A stretch of 64,000 nt of DNA from assembly GCF_001571225.1 (NCBI RefSeq), contig NZ_BCTJ01000003.1, positions 166,915 through 230,914 on the forward strand. Direction: 5' to 3'. The notes under the pieces are model-generated. The model did not search any database. It was not told where the DNA came from and saw only the letters and a list, made by a program, of their open reading frames with translations. Of the stretch, positions 54,431-63,098 are shown in pieces. This DNA comes from Hydrogenophaga palleronii NBRC 102513 (GTDB lineage Bacteria > Pseudomonadota > Gammaproteobacteria > Burkholderiales > Burkholderiaceae_C). The position numbers and the translations under genes were made by a program. Each line of letters begins with the position of its first letter. Position 1 is the stretch's first letter.

Positions 54431-55138
54431 TCAGTGGCGGACGATGGGCAGCAGCAGCGCCAGGCTGTGTTCCAGGCTTTCGCTCGGCACGCGCTTGAAG
54501 CCGCTGCGCGCAAAACGCTGCAGGCGCCCGACGCAGAAAGCCGTGATGGCCGAGGCGTCGGCATGGGCGTCCACCGTGGGCGTGGCCGCGCCGGCCACCA
54601 CCGAGGTTTCGCGCAGGTTCTGGCGCAAGGCGGCTTCGATCTTGTCGAAGAACAGGTTCATGCGTTGCTGCAGGCGCTCGTTCTCGAACACCAGGGCATC
54701 GCCCACCATCACGCGCGTCATGCCGGGGTTCTTTTCACCGAACTGCAGCAGCAGGGTGACGAGCTTGCGCGAGCGTGTGTTGGCATCGGGCTCACGTTCG
54801 CCGAGCTGGTTGATCAGGCCGAAGATGGACTGCTCGATGAATTCGATCAGGCCTTCGAACATCTGCGCCTTGCTGGCGAAATGGCGGTACAGCGCGGCTT
54901 CGCTCACGTCCAGCCGGGCAGCGAGCGCGGCAGTGGTGATGCGTTCGGCACCGGGTTGCTCCAGCATGGTGGCCAGGGCTTCGAGGATCTGCACCCGGCG
55001 TTCGCCCGGCTTGGGCCGTTTGCGGCCGCTGCTGCCGCCCGCCGCGTCGGTGTGCGCTGCCGCGGCCCCGATCGCCTCGGCGGCTTCGCGGGCGGCCTGG
55101 TCTTCCGGGGAAGGGGACTCGGGGGCGGTAGAGGTCAT
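54431..55138 (-). CDS. slmA: Nucleoid occlusion factor SlmA (TetR fold)
   Basis: A 235-residue protein whose HTH and following helices (RITTAALAARLDVSEAALYRHFASKAQMFEGL, in parts) match SlmA: EALATMLEQPGAERI before, IEFIEQSIFGLINQL after, NPGMTRVMVGDALVFEN and LFFDKIEAALRQ later. SlmA binds chromosomal sites and blocks FtsZ ring formation over the nucleoid. A 40-residue Ala/Ser-rich N-terminus is longer than in E. coli. It lies next to argB, a common beta-proteobacterial arrangement. Confidence 0.9.
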   Translation of the reverse strand: MTSTAPESPSPEDQAAREAAEAIGAAAAHTDAAGGSSGRKRPKPGERRVQILEALATMLEQPGAERITTAALAARLDVSEAALYRHFASKAQMFEGLIEFIEQSIFGLINQLGEREPDANTRSRKLVTLLLQFGEKNPGMTRVMVGDALVFENERLQQRMNLFFDKIEAALRQNLRETSVVAGAATPTVDAHADASAITAFCVGRLQRFARSGFKRVPSESLEHSLALLLPIVRH

Positions 55139-55276
55139 GGGCGAGCGATCCGGGTGGTGTGTGCAGACGGTACGGCCCTGGAGCCGTTACTGAATGTTGC
55201 CTCGCGGATTCTCGCACAGCAGGGGCCGTCCACTGTTGTGTGGCCACCAGCCCTTTTCAGGCAGTGAGTGACCGCC

Positions 55277-56176
55277 TCAGTGTGAGCGGATCATGGTGCC
55301 GAAGGGCTCGTTGCCGAGCACCTCGAGCAGCAGCGCGTGCGGCACGCGGCCGTCGATGATGTGCACCGCGTTCACGCCGCTCTTCGCCGCGTCCAGTGCG
55401 CCGGCGATCTTGGGGATCATGCCGCCCGAGATGGTGCCGTCTTCCACCAGCTCGTCGATGCGGCGGGGCGTGAGCTCGGTGAGCAGCTGCATGTCCTTGT
55501 CGAGCACGCCGCGGATGTTGGTCAGCATGAGCAGCTTCTCGGCCTGCAGCACCGTGGCCAGCTTGGCAGCCACCACATCGGCGTTGATGTTGTAGCTCTC
55601 GTTCTGCTCGCCAAAACCGATCGGGCTGACGACGGGGATGAACTGGTCGTCCTGCAGCGCCTTCACCACGGCGGGGTCGATACTGACGATGTCGCCCACC
55701 TGGCCGACGTCGTGCTGCAGGCTCGGGTCTTTCTGGTCGGCCATGCGCAGCTTCTGCGCGCGGATCATGGCGCCGTCGCGCCCGGTCAGGCCCACGGCCT
55801 TGCCGCCGGCCTGGTTGATCAGGCCCACGATGTCCTGCTGCACCTCGCCGGCCAGCACCCACTCCACCACTTCCATGGTCTCGGGGTCGGTCACGCGCAT
55901 GCCCTGGATGAACTGGCCCTGTTTGCCCAGGCGCTTGAGCAGCGTCTCGATCTGCGGGCCGCCGCCGTGCACCACCACCGGGTTGATGCCAACCAGCTTG
56001 AGCAGCACCACGTCTTCGGCAAAGTCCTGCTGCAGCGCCGGGTCGGTCATGGCATTGCCGCCGTACTTGATGACCATGGTCTTGCCGTGGTACTTGCGGA
56101 TGTACGGCAGTGCCTGCGCGAGGATTTCGGCCTTGTCGCGCGGGGCAATGGAGGTGATGTCGGTGGGCTCGGTCAT
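55277..56176 (-). CDS. argB: Acetylglutamate kinase
   Basis: A 299-residue amino acid kinase. [10 protein letters not shown] with the ATP-site Lys and Gly-Gly is near residue 35, [12 protein letters not shown] near 67-78 binds acetylglutamate, and LTNIRGVLD and GGMIPKI complete the active site. It phosphorylates N-acetylglutamate in arginine biosynthesis. The N-terminal helix ([16 protein letters not shown]) is typical of the arginine-inhibited hexameric form. It is separated from slmA by 138 bp. Confidence 0.96.
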   Translation of the reverse strand: MTEPTDITSIAPRDKAEILAQALPYIRKYHGKTMVIKYGGNAMTDPALQQDFAEDVVLLKLVGINPVVVHGGGPQIETLLKRLGKQGQFIQGMRVTDPETMEVVEWVLAGEVQQDIVGLINQAGGKAVGLTGRDGAMIRAQKLRMADQKDPSLQHDVGQVGDIVSIDPAVVKALQDDQFIPVVSPIGFGEQNESYNINADVVAAKLATVLQAEKLLMLTNIRGVLDKDMQLLTELTPRRIDELVEDGTISGGMIPKIAGALDAAKSGVNAVHIIDGRVPHALLLEVLGNEPFGTMIRSH

Positions 56177-56257
56177 GCGGGTTCCTGCTAAGCGGGGAAA
56201 AGGGAAATTCTAGGGCCGGCGCATGACGCGCCCCGCCAGCAAGCCCCGAGTCCAGAA

Positions 56258-56332
56258 ACAGCGCGGAACCGGCTTTGCCGGGCCGCAGCTGTTGCCCCCT
56301 GCAAGGGGGTCGCGCGATGCGCGGCGGGGGTG
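56258..56332 (-). repeat. GC-rich hairpin repeat 3' of the fatty acyl reductase gene (copy R4)
   Basis: It starts 1 base after the stop. On the minus strand: CCCCCGCCGCGCATCGCGCG, CCCCCTTGCAGGGGG, then CCGGCAAAGCCGGTTCCGCG and TTTCTGG. It shares the last module almost exactly with the copy at 51571-51652. Confidence 0.72.
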
Positions 56333-56333
56333 G

Positions 56334-58319
56334 TTAAAAGTGGATGCCGCGCATCATCTGCTGCATCGCCACCGCTTCGGCCGAGAGCTGCGGCTTGGCG
56401 CCCTTCTCGCCCTTGGCCGCCGCCGAGTCCGGGAACATGCGGAAGCTGGTGTTCATCACGATCTGCGCCACGCGCGGCACCAGCGCGTGCATCACCTGGC
56501 CGGTGACGCCCAGGCGGGTGGCGATGCGCACCGGCTTGAAGATGCAGGCCTGCGCGATCATGTCCGCCGCCTCTTCGGGCGCCAGCGTGGGCACGTTCTT
56601 GTAGATCTGCGTTGGCGCGATCATCGGCGTGCGCACCAGCGGCATGTTGATGGTGGTGAAGGTGATGCCCTGGTCGGCGAACTCGCTGCTGGCGCAGCGG
56701 GTCCACGCATCCAGCGCGGACTTGCTGGCCACATAGGCGGAGAAGCGCGGTGCGTTGGTGAGCACGCCGATGGAGCTGATGTTCACCACATGGCCCTTGC
56801 GCTTGGCCACCATGCCGGGCAGGAAGCCCATGGTCACGCGCAGGCAGCCGAAGTAGTTGAGCTGCATGGTGCGTTCGAAATCGTGGAAGCGGTCGTAGCT
56901 GCCTTCGATGGCGCGGCGGATCGAACGGCCGGCGTTGTTGATGAGGAAATCCACACCGCCGTGGTTCTGGATGAGCAACTGCACGAAACGGTCGGCATCG
57001 GCCATGTCGGCGATGTCGGCCGGATAGGCGATGAACTGGTAACCCTTGTCCTGCGCTTCCTTGCAGGCCTCGTCGAGCTTGTCCTGGTCGCGCCCGCAGA
57101 TGATGGTGACCGCGCCGGCCTCGGCGAACTTGTGCGCCGCCGCCAGGCCGATGCCCGAGCTGCCGCCAGTGACCAGCACCACTTTGCCGGCCACCGTGCC
57201 TTTGAGGCTGCGGTCGATGTGCAGGTCGGGGTCGAGGTGGCGCTCCCAGTAGTCCCACAGGCGCCAGGCGTAGTCCTTGAAGTTGGGGCAGGCGATGCCG
57301 CTGCCCTTGAGCGCAGCCAGGGTGTCGCGGCAGTCGAAGCGTGTCGGGTAGTTGACGAAGGTCATCATGTCCTCGGGCAAGCCGAGGTCCTGCATGATGG
57401 CCTTGTAGACCCGGCGCACCGGCGCCAGCGCCATCAGGCCCTTCTTCACGCTCTTCGGAATGAAGCCCATCAGCGCGGCGTTGACGAACAGGTTCATCTT
57501 CGGCGCGTGCGCGGCCTTGCTCAGGATGTCGAGCACGTCGCCGACGCGGTAGCCCATCGGGTCGACCAGGTGGAAGCAGGCGCCGCTGGCGCGCTTCTGG
57601 TGCGCGATGTGGTCGAGCGCATCGACCACGAAATCCACCGGCACGATGTTGATGCGGCCACCCTCCAGCCCGACGCTGGGCATCCACGGCGGCAGGATCT
57701 GGCGCAGGCGCTGGATCAGCTTGAAGAAGTAATACGGCCCGTCGATCTTGTCCATCTCGCCGGTCTGCGAATCGCCCACCACCGCGGCCGGGCGGTACAC
57801 GCTCCACGGCAGCTTGCATTCGGTGCGCACGATTTTCTCGCTCTCGTGCTTGGTCATGAAGTAGGGGTGGTCGATGTTCTCGGCCTCCTCGAACATGTCC
57901 TCGCGGAACACGCCCTCGTACAGGCCCGCGGCGGCGATGGAGGACACATGGTGGAAGTGGCCGGCGCCGATGGCCTTGGCAAACTCCACCGTGTGGCGCG
58001 TGCCATCCACGTTCACCGCGATCTGGCTCTCGGCATCGGCCTCCAGGTCGTACACCGCCGCGAGGTGGAAGAAGTGGTCGATCTGGCCCTTGAGCGCCTT
58101 CACCTCATCGGCCGACACACCCAGCTTCTTCTCCGTCAGGTCACCGAACACCGGCAGCACACGCGAGGCGCTCACGCCCCAATGTTCGCGCAGGGCCGCC
58201 ACCTTGCCCTCGCTCTCGCGCCGGATCAGGAAATGCACCACCGACCCTTTTCGCTCCAGCAGCTTGGCGACCAGACGTTTGCCGATGAAGCCGGTGGCTC
58301 CGGTGACGAAGTAATGCAT
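56334..58319 (-). CDS. Two-domain fatty acyl-CoA/ACP reductase (alcohol-forming, FAR-like)
   Basis: A 661-residue protein from the ATG at 58319 (MHYFVTGATGFIG). The N-terminal reductase domain has GATGFIG at 7-13 and active-site Tyr153-x3-Lys157 (YFMTK). A second SDR domain starts near 375 with VTGGSSGIG and has Tyr529-x3-Lys533 (YVASK). HVSSIAAAGLYEGVFREDMF, NIVPVDFVVDALDHIAH and MFPDSAAAKG closely follow the Marinobacter fatty acyl reductases of about 660 residues, which reduce acyl-CoA or acyl-ACP to the fatty alcohol via the aldehyde for wax esters. It may have another lipid substrate. It diverges from the phasin gene; no wax ester synthase is in the window. Confidence 0.8.
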   Translation of the reverse strand: MHYFVTGATGFIGKRLVAKLLERKGSVVHFLIRRESEGKVAALREHWGVSASRVLPVFGDLTEKKLGVSADEVKALKGQIDHFFHLAAVYDLEADAESQIAVNVDGTRHTVEFAKAIGAGHFHHVSSIAAAGLYEGVFREDMFEEAENIDHPYFMTKHESEKIVRTECKLPWSVYRPAAVVGDSQTGEMDKIDGPYYFFKLIQRLRQILPPWMPSVGLEGGRINIVPVDFVVDALDHIAHQKRASGACFHLVDPMGYRVGDVLDILSKAAHAPKMNLFVNAALMGFIPKSVKKGLMALAPVRRVYKAIMQDLGLPEDMMTFVNYPTRFDCRDTLAALKGSGIACPNFKDYAWRLWDYWERHLDPDLHIDRSLKGTVAGKVVLVTGGSSGIGLAAAHKFAEAGAVTIICGRDQDKLDEACKEAQDKGYQFIAYPADIADMADADRFVQLLIQNHGGVDFLINNAGRSIRRAIEGSYDRFHDFERTMQLNYFGCLRVTMGFLPGMVAKRKGHVVNISSIGVLTNAPRFSAYVASKSALDAWTRCASSEFADQGITFTTINMPLVRTPMIAPTQIYKNVPTLAPEEAADMIAQACIFKPVRIATRLGVTGQVMHALVPRVAQIVMNTSFRMFPDSAAAKGEKGAKPQLSAEAVAMQQMMRGIHF

Positions 58320-58566
58320 GAGGGGCTCCTGTGGTGGTGGGTATGGAAACACGGCGGGGCGAGGCAGTGCGCCATTCTTCACCAGGACCACAGCGCCCGC
58401 CTTCCGCAAAAACCCGCGTCACCCGGGCCCCACGGTGCGGGCGGTTTAGTCTTGCGCCCCTACACAGCCCGGACGCGCGCGCCGTACAGTGCGCCAGTCG
58501 TGGCCGCCTGGCCGCCCCCTCTCTCCACATTCACCCGCTTCACCCACATCACTTCAGGAGTCTTCC

Positions 58567-59133
58567 ATGGTCAAGAAAGTCCAGAAAGCCGGCAACACCG
58601 CCAAGTCCAGCGCAGCCGCCTTCAACTCTCCACTGTCGGGCGCCATCAAGGATTCGGCGCAGCAGATCTGGCTGGCCGGCCTGGGCGCGTTCGCCAAGGC
58701 ACAGGAAGAAGGCAGCAAGGCCTTCGACTCGCTGGTGAAGGACGGCCTGTCCATCCAGCGCAAGACGCAGGCCGTGGCCGAAGAGCGCATCTCCGAAGCC
58801 ACCAACCGCGTGAGCAGCATGGCCACCGACATCTCGTCCAAGGCCGCCGGCCAGTGGGACAAGCTGGAAAACATCTTTGAAGAGCGCGTGGCCAAGGCGC
58901 TGAACAAGCTGGGTGTGCCCTCGGCACGCGACGTGCAGGCGCTGATCGAACGCATCGACGCTCTGAACCGCCAGGTGCAGGGCCTGAGCGGCGGCAAGGC
59001 CGCCAAGGCTCCCGCCACCAAGACCGCCGCGCGCAAGACCGCAGCACGCAAGGCCGCCCCGGCGAAGAAGGCCGCGCCCGCCAAAAAGGCCGCCCCGGCC
59101 AAGAAGGCGGTGCGCCGCAGCAAGGCCGCCTGA
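58567..59133 (+). CDS. Phasin with histone-like Ala/Lys tail (PhaF-type granule protein)
   Basis: A 188-residue protein from the ATG at 58567, preceded by CAGGAG. Residues 25-110 form the amphipathic phasin helix (DSAQQIWLAGLGAFAKAQEEG, in part). The last 45 residues are AARK and PAKKA repeats, like histone H1 and PhaF. It should coat polyhydroxyalkanoate granules and tether them to DNA for even partition. The open frame extends upstream but has no ribosome site. A terminator follows. Confidence 0.85.
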   Translation: MVKKVQKAGNTAKSSAAAFNSPLSGAIKDSAQQIWLAGLGAFAKAQEEGSKAFDSLVKDGLSIQRKTQAVAEERISEATNRVSSMATDISSKAAGQWDKLENIFEERVAKALNKLGVPSARDVQALIERIDALNRQVQGLSGGKAAKAPATKTAARKTAARKAAPAKKAAPAKKAAPAKKAVRRSKAA

Positions 59134-59165
59134 GCCATGCGGGCCGGCAACGGCTTGGCAACGCA

Positions 59166-59189
59166 GGGGGCGCTTGACGCCCCCTTTTT
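59166..59189 (+). terminator. Rho-independent terminator of the phasin gene
   Basis: A perfect 7-bp stem GGGGGCG/CGCCCCC with a CTTGA loop is followed by five T residues, 33 bases past the stop. Confidence 0.88.
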
Positions 59190-59252
59190 GCGTGCGCGCC
59201 GGATGCTGCAACGCAGCACTCTCGAGCGGGCGCGCGGTCTACACTCGAACGC

Positions 59253-60497
59253 ATGACGCCGTCGCGCACCGCCCCTACCCGCTCAGCCAAGCCGGCAGCG
59301 CGCCGCCCGCGCATCGCACTGGCGCTGGCCGGTGGCGGACCGCTCGGAGCCATCTACGAAATCGGCGCCCTGTGCGCGCTGGACGAAGCGCTGCACGGCC
59401 TGGACCTCAATGACTGCGAGCACTACGTCGGCGTCTCCGCCGGCGGCTTCATCGCAGCCGGCCTGGCCAACGGCATCCGCCCGCGCCAGCTCTGCGAAGC
59501 CTTCATCGAAGACCGCCCCGACGATGCCGACCACTTCGACCCGGCCTGGTTGCTCAAGCCGGCCTGGGGCGAGTTCGGTGACCGCCTGCAGCGCCTGCCC
59601 GGCCTGCTGGGCGGCGCGCTCTGGGCCTGGACCGCACAGGGCAAACCCCTCACCCAGGCCTTCGAGCGCGTGGGCGCGGCCCTGCCCACCGGCTTGCTCG
59701 ACAACGAGAGCATCCACCGGCAGATCCAGCGGCTGTTCAGCCAGCCCGGGCGCAGCAACGACTTCCGCGAACTGCGCGCGCGCCTGACCCTGGTGGCCAC
59801 GCAGCTCGACACCGGCGAGGCCGCGCCCTTCGGCCGCCCCGGCTGGGACCACGTGCCGATCTCGCGCGCCATTCAGGCCAGCGCCGCCCTGCCCGGCCTG
59901 TTCCCGCCGGTGGCCATCGGCGGCCGGCATTACGTGGACGGCGCGCTCAAGAAAACCCTGCACGCCACCGTGGCGCTGGACGAGGGCACCGACCTGCTGC
60001 TGTGCCTGAACCCGCTGGTGCCCTTCCACACCGACCCCAGCCTGCAGGACGGGCGCCGCATTCCCTCGCTGGTCGAGGGCGGCCTGCCCGCGGTGATGAG
60101 CCAGACCTTGCGCTCGATGATCCATTCGCGCCTGGCGCTGGGTCTCAAGCACTACGAGCGTGCCTACCCCAGCACCGACATCGTGCTGATCGAACCCGAC
60201 CAGCGCGACGCCACGCTGTTCTTCGCCAACACCTTCAGCTACCGGCAACGCCGCGAGATCGCCGAACACGCCTACCAACTGACGCGCCAGATGCTGCTGG
60301 CCCGCCAGGACACGCTGGTGCCGCAACTGGCACGCCACGGCATCACGCTCGACCTGGCCATGCTGCGCGACCCGGACCGCCAGCTGCTCGGCCGGCGCGG
60401 CACACCGCTGCCGCACACGCGCGTGGCCTCCCGCCTGCACGCCACGCTGGACGAGCTGCAGCGGCGGCTCGGCCCCGCCGCCGCGCCCACCCGCTGA
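59253..60497 (+). CDS. Patatin-like phospholipase (cytoplasmic)
   Basis: A 414-residue protein with LALAGGGPLGAIYEIGAL near 24-40, nucleophile Ser62 in GVSAG and Asp229 in VDGAL: the patatin Ser-Asp dyad, with GGGPxG in place of GGGxRG. No signal peptide or barrel is present, unlike the PlpD-type protein at 43547. It lies between a phasin and a TetR gene and may act as a lipase or depolymerase on granule lipids. The start at 59253 is the first ATG; TetR follows after 9 bases. Confidence 0.82.
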   Translation: MTPSRTAPTRSAKPAARRPRIALALAGGGPLGAIYEIGALCALDEALHGLDLNDCEHYVGVSAGGFIAAGLANGIRPRQLCEAFIEDRPDDADHFDPAWLLKPAWGEFGDRLQRLPGLLGGALWAWTAQGKPLTQAFERVGAALPTGLLDNESIHRQIQRLFSQPGRSNDFRELRARLTLVATQLDTGEAAPFGRPGWDHVPISRAIQASAALPGLFPPVAIGGRHYVDGALKKTLHATVALDEGTDLLLCLNPLVPFHTDPSLQDGRRIPSLVEGGLPAVMSQTLRSMIHSRLALGLKHYERAYPSTDIVLIEPDQRDATLFFANTFSYRQRREIAEHAYQLTRQMLLARQDTLVPQLARHGITLDLAMLRDPDRQLLGRRGTPLPHTRVASRLHATLDELQRRLGPAAAPTR

Positions 60498-60506
60498 ACA
60501 ACACGC

Positions 60507-61166
60507 ATGGCCAAGAAAGCCCCACGCCGCACCGCCGAACGCATCCTCGAGGCGACGCTGGAGCTGTTCAACCGCTTTGGTGAGCCCAACGTCTCCACCA
60601 CCCTGATCTCGGCCGAGCTCGGCATCAGCCCCGGCAACCTGTACTACCACTACCCGGCCAAGGACGAGCTGATCAACTCGCTGTTCGAGCGCTACGAGCG
60701 CGCGCTCGGCGAGTTGCTGGGCGCGGGCGAAGGCGTGCGCAACGTGGAAGACGCCTGGTTCTTCCTGCACTCGCTGTTCGAGATCATCTGGGAGTACCGT
60801 TTTCTCTACCGCGACCTCAACGACCTGCTGTCCAAGAACCGCCTGCTGGAGACGCGTTTCCAGGCGGTGCTGAAGAACAAATCGCGCGCGATCCGCCAGT
60901 TGCTCGACGGCATGGGCCGGCACGGCGCGGTGCAGATCGATGCGCGCGAAATCGAACCCACCGCCACCAGCATGGTGGTGGTGCTGACCTACTGGCTGAG
61001 CTTCGAGTACGTGCGCGACCCGCGCCACGCGCTCGAGCCCGACAACGCACAGCAGGCCTTGCTGCGCGGCGCGCAGCATGTGCTCAACCTGCTCGCGCCC
61101 TACCTCGAACCTTCGCAACGGCAACACCTGTTGGCGCTCTCCGGCGCCTACGGGGCACCGGCCTGA
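60507..61166 (+). CDS. TetR/AcrR family regulator
   Basis: A 219-residue regulator with basic N-terminus MAKKAPRRTAERI and HTH TTLISAELGISPGNLYYHY at about residues 31-49. The C-terminal domain (FRDLNDLLSKNRLL as YRDLNDLL) is of the group seen beside phasin and patatin genes in this lineage. It begins 9 bases after the patatin stop, so it is probably co-transcribed with it. Confidence 0.83.
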   Translation: MAKKAPRRTAERILEATLELFNRFGEPNVSTTLISAELGISPGNLYYHYPAKDELINSLFERYERALGELLGAGEGVRNVEDAWFFLHSLFEIIWEYRFLYRDLNDLLSKNRLLETRFQAVLKNKSRAIRQLLDGMGRHGAVQIDAREIEPTATSMVVVLTYWLSFEYVRDPRHALEPDNAQQALLRGAQHVLNLLAPYLEPSQRQHLLALSGAYGAPA

Positions 61167-61189
61167 GCATCCCGCGAGAACCCACCACC

Positions 61190-61963
61190 ATGGCGGACTG
61201 GACCCCCACCCCCTTCGCCGGCCAGGACCACTGGAACGCCGAGCGCCTGCACCAGGCCTGGACACGGCTGCACCACGGCGATGCCGAACCCTGGCCAGAG
61301 CAAGACGCGCTGCTGCAGGCCTGGCTGCTGTTCCACAACGGCGAGTTCCAGCGCGCCTCCGAAGCCGGCCTGGCCCTCGGAGACGCGGGCGTGAACGTGG
61401 CCAACAAGGCCGGCTGCATCTACGCCACCTACATCGAGCCGCACGAACAGCCCCGGCAAGATCTGCTGCTGCAGATCGCGGCGCGCGCCGAAGACCTGCA
61501 GCAACGCCAACCCGAGAACCTGGGTGCCTGGTACTGGCAGGCCTATGCGCTGGGCCGCTACAGCCAGGGCATCAGCGTGGCCAAGGCGCTCACCCTGGGC
61601 CTGGGCGTGCGCATCCGCCATGCGCTGGAGGCCGTGCTCGCGCGCTCGCCGCAGCATGTGAACGCGTTGCTCACCATGGCCAGCTACCACGCCGAGGTGA
61701 TCGACAAGGTGGGCAGCATGGTCGGCGGCATGACCTATGGCGCCGACAAGGCCCAGGGCCTGGCCCTGTACCAGCGCGCCATGGCCTTGCAGCCCGACTC
61801 CATCGTCACGCTGACCGAGTGCGCCTACGGCCTGGTGATGCTCGAAGGCCCGAACAGCCTGCCGCAGGCCAACCACCTGCTGGAGCGCGCCACCGCGCTG
61901 ACGCCGCTGGACACGATGGAGCGCCTCTACCAGGCCGCGGCGCGCGTGTCGCTGGAGAGCTGA
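61190..61963 (+). CDS. TPR-like hypothetical protein
   Basis: A 257-residue protein with no signal peptide and helical repeats of TPR type (LYQRAMALQPDSIVTLTECAY, in parts, near 200-220). Central LGLGVRIRHALEAVLARSPQHVNALL is also repeat-like. It starts 23 bases after the TetR gene in the same direction. I do not recognise a named family; a scaffold or binding role is likely. Confidence 0.65.
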   Translation: MADWTPTPFAGQDHWNAERLHQAWTRLHHGDAEPWPEQDALLQAWLLFHNGEFQRASEAGLALGDAGVNVANKAGCIYATYIEPHEQPRQDLLLQIAARAEDLQQRQPENLGAWYWQAYALGRYSQGISVAKALTLGLGVRIRHALEAVLARSPQHVNALLTMASYHAEVIDKVGSMVGGMTYGADKAQGLALYQRAMALQPDSIVTLTECAYGLVMLEGPNSLPQANHLLERATALTPLDTMERLYQAAARVSLES

Positions 61964-61967
61964 GGCC

Positions 61968-61989
61968 CGCCCGCCCGCGCGGGCGGGCG
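61968..61989. terminator. GC palindrome between converging genes
   Basis: A perfect 22-bp palindrome around GCCCGCCCGC/GCGGGCGGGC fills the 31-bp gap between two converging stop codons. It has no T-run; it could act as a shared transcription barrier. Confidence 0.45.
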
Positions 61990-61994
61990 CCGGC

Positions 61995-63098
61995 TCAGTC
62001 CGGTGCCGACAAGCCGTCCACCGCCTGGAACATGGACTGGCGCGCCTGCACCACGATCTGCGCCTTCCACTCATCGGTGTCGACATAGAACGCGGCCAGC
62101 ATGCGCGCCTTGATGGCCTCGCGCAGTTCCGCGGGCGCCTCGGGATGCAGGTGCAGCCAGTGTTCGCCGCGCAGCGCGTCGATGAGCTCGGTGATGGGCA
62201 CGGTGCCGTACTCCATCGCAATGCCGGTGTACTCGGCCTGCGGGCATTCGGCGTAGGCCACGCTCCACATCAGGCCGGTGAGGCGGGCCGAGGTGGAGGA
62301 GCCGTCGTAGAACGAGGTCACGGGTGTCTTGCCACCGCCGTCCCACCAGCGGCGCGCGCGTTGCAGCGCGGCGGCGTCGTCGGCGCAGGCGAAGATGCGC
62401 TCACCCAGCCCGGGCGGTCCAAGCCCCGTGTGCAAATCGATCCAGGCCAGCCGCCGGGCCTTGCGGCCATGCCGGCGCAGCACCTCGCGCAGGGTCTGGT
62501 TGCTCCAGGTGGGAGCGGTGCCGCCGAAGAACATGCCGTCGGCAAAGGCGTGCTGGCCTTGCGTCACCGCGGCCTGATAACGCGCGATGCCGTGCGCTTG
62601 CACATAGGCCTGGATCGCCGCCACGTTGTCGGCTGTGGGCGGCCATTGCGCCGGCAGCAGCAGGTCGTGCAGCTCGGCGTAGGCGGGGTTCTGCGGCAGC
62701 GGCTGGCCAAAGTCCTGGAAGTTGCGGTTGAGGTCGACGTTTTCCTGCGTCACGCGGCGCACCCACGAGAAACCGTGCGGGTTGAGCGCGTGGATGTAGA
62801 GCACCGCCACGCCGGCATCACGCGCGTGTGCGCGCCATTCCTCATCGTGCGTGGCGAACACCTGCACGCCGGAGCCGCAATAGCCCTCGGCACCGTGGCA
62901 GGCGCTGCTGACGATCAGCAGGCGCTCGGCATCGGGTGATCCATCGAGCGCCACGTCCATCGCCAGCGTTTCACCATCGCGGCCGGCCAAGGGGTGGTTG
63001 TGGCTGCTGATGGCCATGCCGGCCGCGGCAGCGCCTTCGAGAAAACGCACGCGGGCCTGGGCGTACGACGAAGAGAAGCCGGCCTGGGGCGCGATCAA
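61995..63098 (-). CDS. DUF2817/M14-type metallopeptidase-like protein
   Basis: A 367-residue protein from a TTG at 63098 that overlaps the upstream stop as TTGA; a GTG at 63131 inside the upstream gene is the alternative. CHGAEGYCGSG supplies the first zinc ligands (His and Glu of HxxE), DLNRNFQDF the substrate Arg/Asn and IDLHTGLGPPG the second His, the M14 carboxypeptidase order. DUF2817 proteins are predicted zinc hydrolases of unknown substrate. It is co-transcribed with the M20 hydrolase upstream, suggesting peptide or acyl-amino-acid breakdown. Confidence 0.78.
   Translation of the reverse strand: MIAPQAGFSSSYAQARVRFLEGAAAAGMAISSHNHPLAGRDGETLAMDVALDGSPDAERLLIVSSACHGAEGYCGSGVQVFATHDEEWRAHARDAGVAVLYIHALNPHGFSWVRRVTQENVDLNRNFQDFGQPLPQNPAYAELHDLLLPAQWPPTADNVAAIQAYVQAHGIARYQAAVTQGQHAFADGMFFGGTAPTWSNQTLREVLRRHGRKARRLAWIDLHTGLGPPGLGERIFACADDAAALQRARRWWDGGGKTPVTSFYDGSSTSARLTGLMWSVAYAECPQAEYTGIAMEYGTVPITELIDALRGEHWLHLHPEAPAELREAIKARMLAAFYVDTDEWKAQIVVQARQSMFQAVDGLSAPD

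Noticed and set aside
55139..55276. Possible SlmA-binding site (GTGAGTGACC) near slmA
   Set aside because: Only one half resembles the known palindromic site; the other half does not match.
59041..59130. Tandem-repeat-like GCCAAGAAGG units at the end of the phasin gene
   Set aside because: These are the codons of the Ala/Lys histone-like tail, a normal feature of PhaF-type phasins, not a separate repeat element.
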